This document shows positions 5,998 through 7,980 of a stretch of 7,980 bases of DNA, piece by piece (within the stretch, counting starts at the first letter, position 1; every line of letters starts with the position of its first letter). The position numbers were made by a program, and so were the translations under genes. Below the pieces are notes generated by a model. It had not been told where the DNA came from. It made no database searches and was given only the letters and a program-made list of their open reading frames with translations. The DNA comes from Spirochaetales bacterium (GTDB lineage: Bacteria; Spirochaetota; Spirochaetia; DSM-27196; PWMO01): positions 1 to 7,980 of the forward strand of contig SKLB01000246.1 of NCBI GenBank assembly GCA_007123465.1. Direction: 5' to 3'.

Positions 5998-7227
5998 ATG
6001 ACACGCAGACAACGAGTTCAGATGGCCGTGGAGCACCGCGAGCCGGACCGCATGCCGATCGACTGTGGCGGCATGCGCTCAACCGGGATCATGGCAATTG
6101 CGTATAACCGGCTCAAGGATCACCTCGGTATAACCGGCGGCTCTACCAAAGTTTATGATTCTGTACAGCAGCTTGCGCTGCCCGAGCAGTGGTATCTGGA
6201 TCGCTTTGACGTTAACGTGGTTGACCTCGCCCGAGCATTTGCCCAGGACGAGGATGACTGGGTTGACTGGCAGCTGCCCGACGGCAGCGCGGCCCGGTTC
6301 CCACGCTGGCTGCACATTGAACCACATAACGGCGGCTGGATCTGCCTCAACGAGGACGGAGTGGTAATCGCGGAGATGCCCGCTTCGGCAACCTATTTTT
6401 CACAGAAGGTATTTCCCCTCAACGGGATCCTTCCGCACTCTTTCGAAGAGCTGCCGCGCTGGATGAGCATGTCACCGTGGGCGTTCATGACCGATCCGAT
6501 CTGGAAGAACGCGGCGCGGCCTGATTTCTGGCATTTTCTGCAGAGCAAGGCGCGTGAGCTCTACGAGACAACCGACTACGCCATTATGCTGGGGTTTGGC
6601 GGCAATCTGTTCGAGTGGGGGCAGTTTCTCTACCGCACCGACGACTTCCTGATCAACCTGCTGACCGAGGAGCGGTGCATGCAGCGTCTGCTGGATGCAC
6701 TGACCGAACACCACCTGGCAAACCTTGAAAAGGTACTGGATGCGGTGTCCCCGTACGTGCAGATGATCCAGTTTGGCGACGACCTGGGAACGCAGAACGC
6801 CTCGATGATCAGCCCGGAGCTCTACCGCAAACTGTTCTTCCCGCGTCACAAGCGCCTGTTCACCAAAGTCCGCGAACGCGGAGTCAAGGTGTTCTTTCAT
6901 ACCTGCGGCGCCGTAGCGGATCTGATTCCGGATTTCATCGAGGCCGGGGTGGACATCCTGAATCCGGTGCAGATCGGGGCCAACGGCATGGCTCCGGCGC
7001 GCCTGAAGCAGCAATACGGCACGGATATCTGTTTCTGGGGCGGCGGTATCGACACGCAGCACGTACTATCGGTAGCGAGCCCTGAGACGGTCAAAGAAGA
7101 AGTGCGCAAGAACTGCTCCATCTTTCACAAAGACGGCGGCTTTGTGTTCAACCAGGTACACAACATCGTTGCCAACGTTCCACCGGCCAACGTTGTAGCT
7201 ATGTACGAGGCGGCTTCAGAGTTCTGA
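5998..7227 (+). CDS. Uroporphyrinogen-decarboxylase-like protein, probably methyltransferase-type
   Basis: AGAGGAG (5984-5990) lies 7 bases before ATG 5998. The 409-residue product belongs to the URO-D superfamily (TIM-barrel). Recognisable parts are the N-terminal RVQMAVEHREPDRMPID, then QFGDDLGTQNASMISPELY (258-276), FFHTCGAVADLIPDFIEAGVDILNPVQ (299-325), ICFWGGGIDTQHVL (344-357) and the C-terminal VFNQVHNIVANVPPANVVAMYEA. It is longer than HemE (about 350) and lacks the HemE N-terminal R-Q-A-G-R substrate motif, so haem synthesis is unlikely. H301-x-C303 matches the zinc motif of corrinoid-type methyltransferases such as MtaA; the third ligand, Cys in MtaA, appears here as H388 in NQVHNI by my eye alignment. 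Lying 22 bp after the permease, it should be co-transcribed and may act on the imported compound. No corrinoid protein gene is in view. Its reaction is unknown. Confidence 0.88.
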   Translation: MTRRQRVQMAVEHREPDRMPIDCGGMRSTGIMAIAYNRLKDHLGITGGSTKVYDSVQQLALPEQWYLDRFDVNVVDLARAFAQDEDDWVDWQLPDGSAARFPRWLHIEPHNGGWICLNEDGVVIAEMPASATYFSQKVFPLNGILPHSFEELPRWMSMSPWAFMTDPIWKNAARPDFWHFLQSKARELYETTDYAIMLGFGGNLFEWGQFLYRTDDFLINLLTEERCMQRLLDALTEHHLANLEKVLDAVSPYVQMIQFGDDLGTQNASMISPELYRKLFFPRHKRLFTKVRERGVKVFFHTCGAVADLIPDFIEAGVDILNPVQIGANGMAPARLKQQYGTDICFWGGGIDTQHVLSVASPETVKEEVRKNCSIFHKDGGFVFNQVHNIVANVPPANVVAMYEAASEF

Positions 7228-7279
7228 GCGGCCGGTGGGCTGATGCAGGCCGCTTCTGATTCGCTGGTGTCCGCCAGCG
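7227..7279. terminator. Two stem-loops at the convergent gene junction
   Basis: AGCGGCC (7227-7233) pairs with GGCCGCT (7248-7254) across a 14-base loop, beginning at the URO-D-like stop codon and followed by TCTGATT. A second dyad, CGCTGG (7262-7267) / CCAGCG (7274-7279), has a six-base loop. Neither has a proper T-run on either strand, so termination here is weak, needs a factor, or the stems mainly protect 3' ends. The position between two converging genes favours some such role. Confidence 0.4.
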
Positions 7280-7285
7280 TGGCTA

Positions 7286-7771
7286 CTACGGCAGAAACGC
7301 CTCACGTCCGGGAAAGTCCAGCCGCTTGCGCGCCACGGCCTCACTGAAGACCGCGAAATGGCAACGCGCGGTGCAGAACAGGGTGCCGTCGGCGCCGTGT
7401 ATGGTCACCTCTATCAGCGAGCTCTTGGCGTCTTCCTCAACCGCGTGGGCTTCCAGGCGGTACGGCCCCTGTTCGGCGCGTGCCGGAGCGTGATAGCTGA
7501 CGTGCAGCTCACGGGTCATACCGGCGGTGCCGCGCACCGCGTGAAGATACCAGGCTCCCACCTCATCAGCCAGGGTTGCCAGTATACCCCCGTGCGTGAC
7601 GCCGGGGTAGCCCTCCAGATCGGATCGCGGCTGCCACTCACTGATAACCCGTTGACCATCAACCGAGAACTCGAGCTTGAGACCAATCGGACTGTGAGGA
7701 TCACAGCCAAAGCAGCGGTAGTCCGGGTTGCCGGCGTACGGATTGTGGACTTTGCGGGGTGTAGTGCTCAT
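7286..7771 (-). CDS. PaaI/YigI-type hotdog-fold thioesterase
   Basis: A 161-residue protein of the small acyl-CoA thioesterase class. CFGCDPHSPIGLKLEF (20-35), with its Cys-x-x-Cys near the N-terminus, is a common opening of this subfamily. YPGVTHGGILATLADEVGAWYL (55-76) is the hotdog core helix with the HGG turn at 60-62 and acidic D69/E70, one of which probably serves in catalysis. TRELHVSYHAPAR and SSLIEVTIHGADGTLFCTARCHFAVF are the sheet strands of the fold. It would hydrolyse a CoA thioester in the cytoplasm; substrate unknown. ATG 7771 is the only reasonable start, since an in-frame TAA (minus strand 7783-7781) lies three codons upstream. There is no Shine-Dalgarno, but a very good promoter ends 8 bases before the start. 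It ends with two stop codons (TAG TAG). Opposite in direction to the transport operon and probably unrelated. Confidence 0.88.
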   Translation of the reverse strand: MSTTPRKVHNPYAGNPDYRCFGCDPHSPIGLKLEFSVDGQRVISEWQPRSDLEGYPGVTHGGILATLADEVGAWYLHAVRGTAGMTRELHVSYHAPARAEQGPYRLEAHAVEEDAKSSLIEVTIHGADGTLFCTARCHFAVFSEAVARKRLDFPGREAFLP

Positions 7772-7779
7772 AGTCTGCG

Positions 7780-7808
7780 ATTATACGCTGGCTGCCGGCA
7801 GCTGGCAA
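7780..7808 (-). promoter_or_regulatory. Promoter of the thioesterase gene
   Basis: On the minus strand TTGCCA (7808-7803, five of six matches to TTGACA) is followed by exactly 17 bases and a perfect TATAAT (7785-7780). Only 8 bases separate the -10 from ATG 7771, so the transcript should begin at or almost at the start codon. The in-frame stop just upstream rules out a longer protein. Confidence 0.75.
7791..7802. repeat. Perfect 12-bp palindrome in the thioesterase promoter spacer
   Basis: GCTGCCGGCAGC is a perfect palindrome lying entirely in the 17-base spacer between the -35 and -10 boxes. A protein bound there would compete with RNA polymerase, so it is a candidate operator. It may also be chance in GC-rich DNA. 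Confidence 0.35.
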
Positions 7809-7980
7809 ACTAAGCTGTTGAGAGTGGTGCCGAAAATGTTGTTCAGCACCAGCAGCGCCGGATCTCATCCCTGCGGTCCGCGCCACCGCTCTGCGTGACC
7901 CTCTGTCACCTCGTCAGCCCGCAGGAACCGTCTACGCCACCAGGTAGCAAGGCAGCTCACCGGGGCCAAGCGCTACCGAG
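7809..7980. other. Right-edge stretch without a convincing gene
   Basis: Upstream of the thioesterase promoter I see no supported gene. On the minus strand a frame enters from the right edge and ends at TAG 7934-7932, reading VALGPGELPCYLVA; it could be the tail of a gene beyond the edge but is too short to judge. On the plus strand a frame is open from 7814 to the edge, but its product is rich in Ser, Pro and His and has no good start or ribosome site. A small stem GTGAC (7895-7899) / GTCAC (7905-7909) has no T-run. Confidence 0.3.

Noticed and set aside
6472..7062. 196-codon minus-strand open frame inside the URO-D-like gene
   Set aside because: It is the antisense shadow of conserved URO-D motifs; the product is a His/Gln/Arg-rich string with no recognisable fold.
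5998..7227. True uroporphyrinogen decarboxylase (hemE)
   Set aside because: The N-terminal arginine-rich substrate motif of HemE is missing, the protein is longer, and the gene is in a sugar-import operon without other haem genes.
7358..7813. 151-codon plus-strand frame opposite the thioesterase gene
   Set aside because: It is antisense to a recognisable hotdog thioesterase with an excellent promoter; no motif on the plus-strand product.
7967..7975. Second copy of the AAGCGCTT operator near the right edge
   Set aside because: Only AAGCGCT matches; the flanks differ and there is no promoter or LacI-regulated gene next to it in the window.
1..7980. CRISPR array, tRNA or rRNA gene, insertion sequence, phage or defence genes
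   Set aside because: No regularly spaced repeats, tRNA-like cloverleaf, transposase motif or phage-type gene was seen; every large frame is accounted for by ordinary families.

Overview
The window comes from a bacterial chromosome of moderately high GC, with strong GGAGG-type ribosome binding sites and short gene spacing. Its core is a LacI-type regulator, a three-part ribose-class sugar ABC importer (binding protein, double ATPase, permease) and a uroporphyrinogen-decarboxylase-like (URO-D-like) protein. Loci of this kind are familiar from free-living spirochaetes and some Firmicutes. A spirochaete is my best guess, but it rests on gene content and protein style alone, with no marker gene to prove it.

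Layout. Bases 1-261 (minus strand) hold the first 87 codons of a gene that runs off the left edge; it has a good promoter and Shine-Dalgarno. It is divergent, across an 89-bp region, from an AraC-family regulator (351-1145, plus). Then come a LacI-family regulator (about 1268/1277-2323), the periplasmic sugar-binding protein (2394-3383), the ATPase (3463-4950), the permease (4947-5975) and the URO-D-like protein (5998-7227), all on the plus strand. A convergent hotdog-fold thioesterase (7286-7771, minus) follows. The last 200 bases hold its promoter and no convincing gene.

How the parts work together (inference). The LacI-type repressor probably senses the imported carbohydrate and controls its own operon through an AAGCGCTT palindrome just upstream of its start. 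The binding protein would be made in excess, because a strong terminator-like hairpin separates it from the ATPase gene. ATPase and permease overlap by 4 bases (ATGA) and are probably translationally coupled. The URO-D-like protein follows 22 bp later. It lacks the HemE N-terminal arginine motif and has a possible H-x-C plus His metal site, so it looks like a member of the methyltransferase-type branch and not a haem enzyme. That raises the possibility that the transported compound is methylated or that a methyl group is processed in its catabolism.

Points worth a second look: the LacI reading frame has no ATG and aligns best with an ATC start; two genes (AraC and thioesterase) have -10 boxes 6-8 bases from their start codons and no Shine-Dalgarno, suggesting leaderless mRNAs; two promoters carry dyads in the -35/-10 spacer; the LacI hinge helix lacks its usual leucine. 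I see no RNA gene, CRISPR array, transposon or clear sign of a wholly new system.
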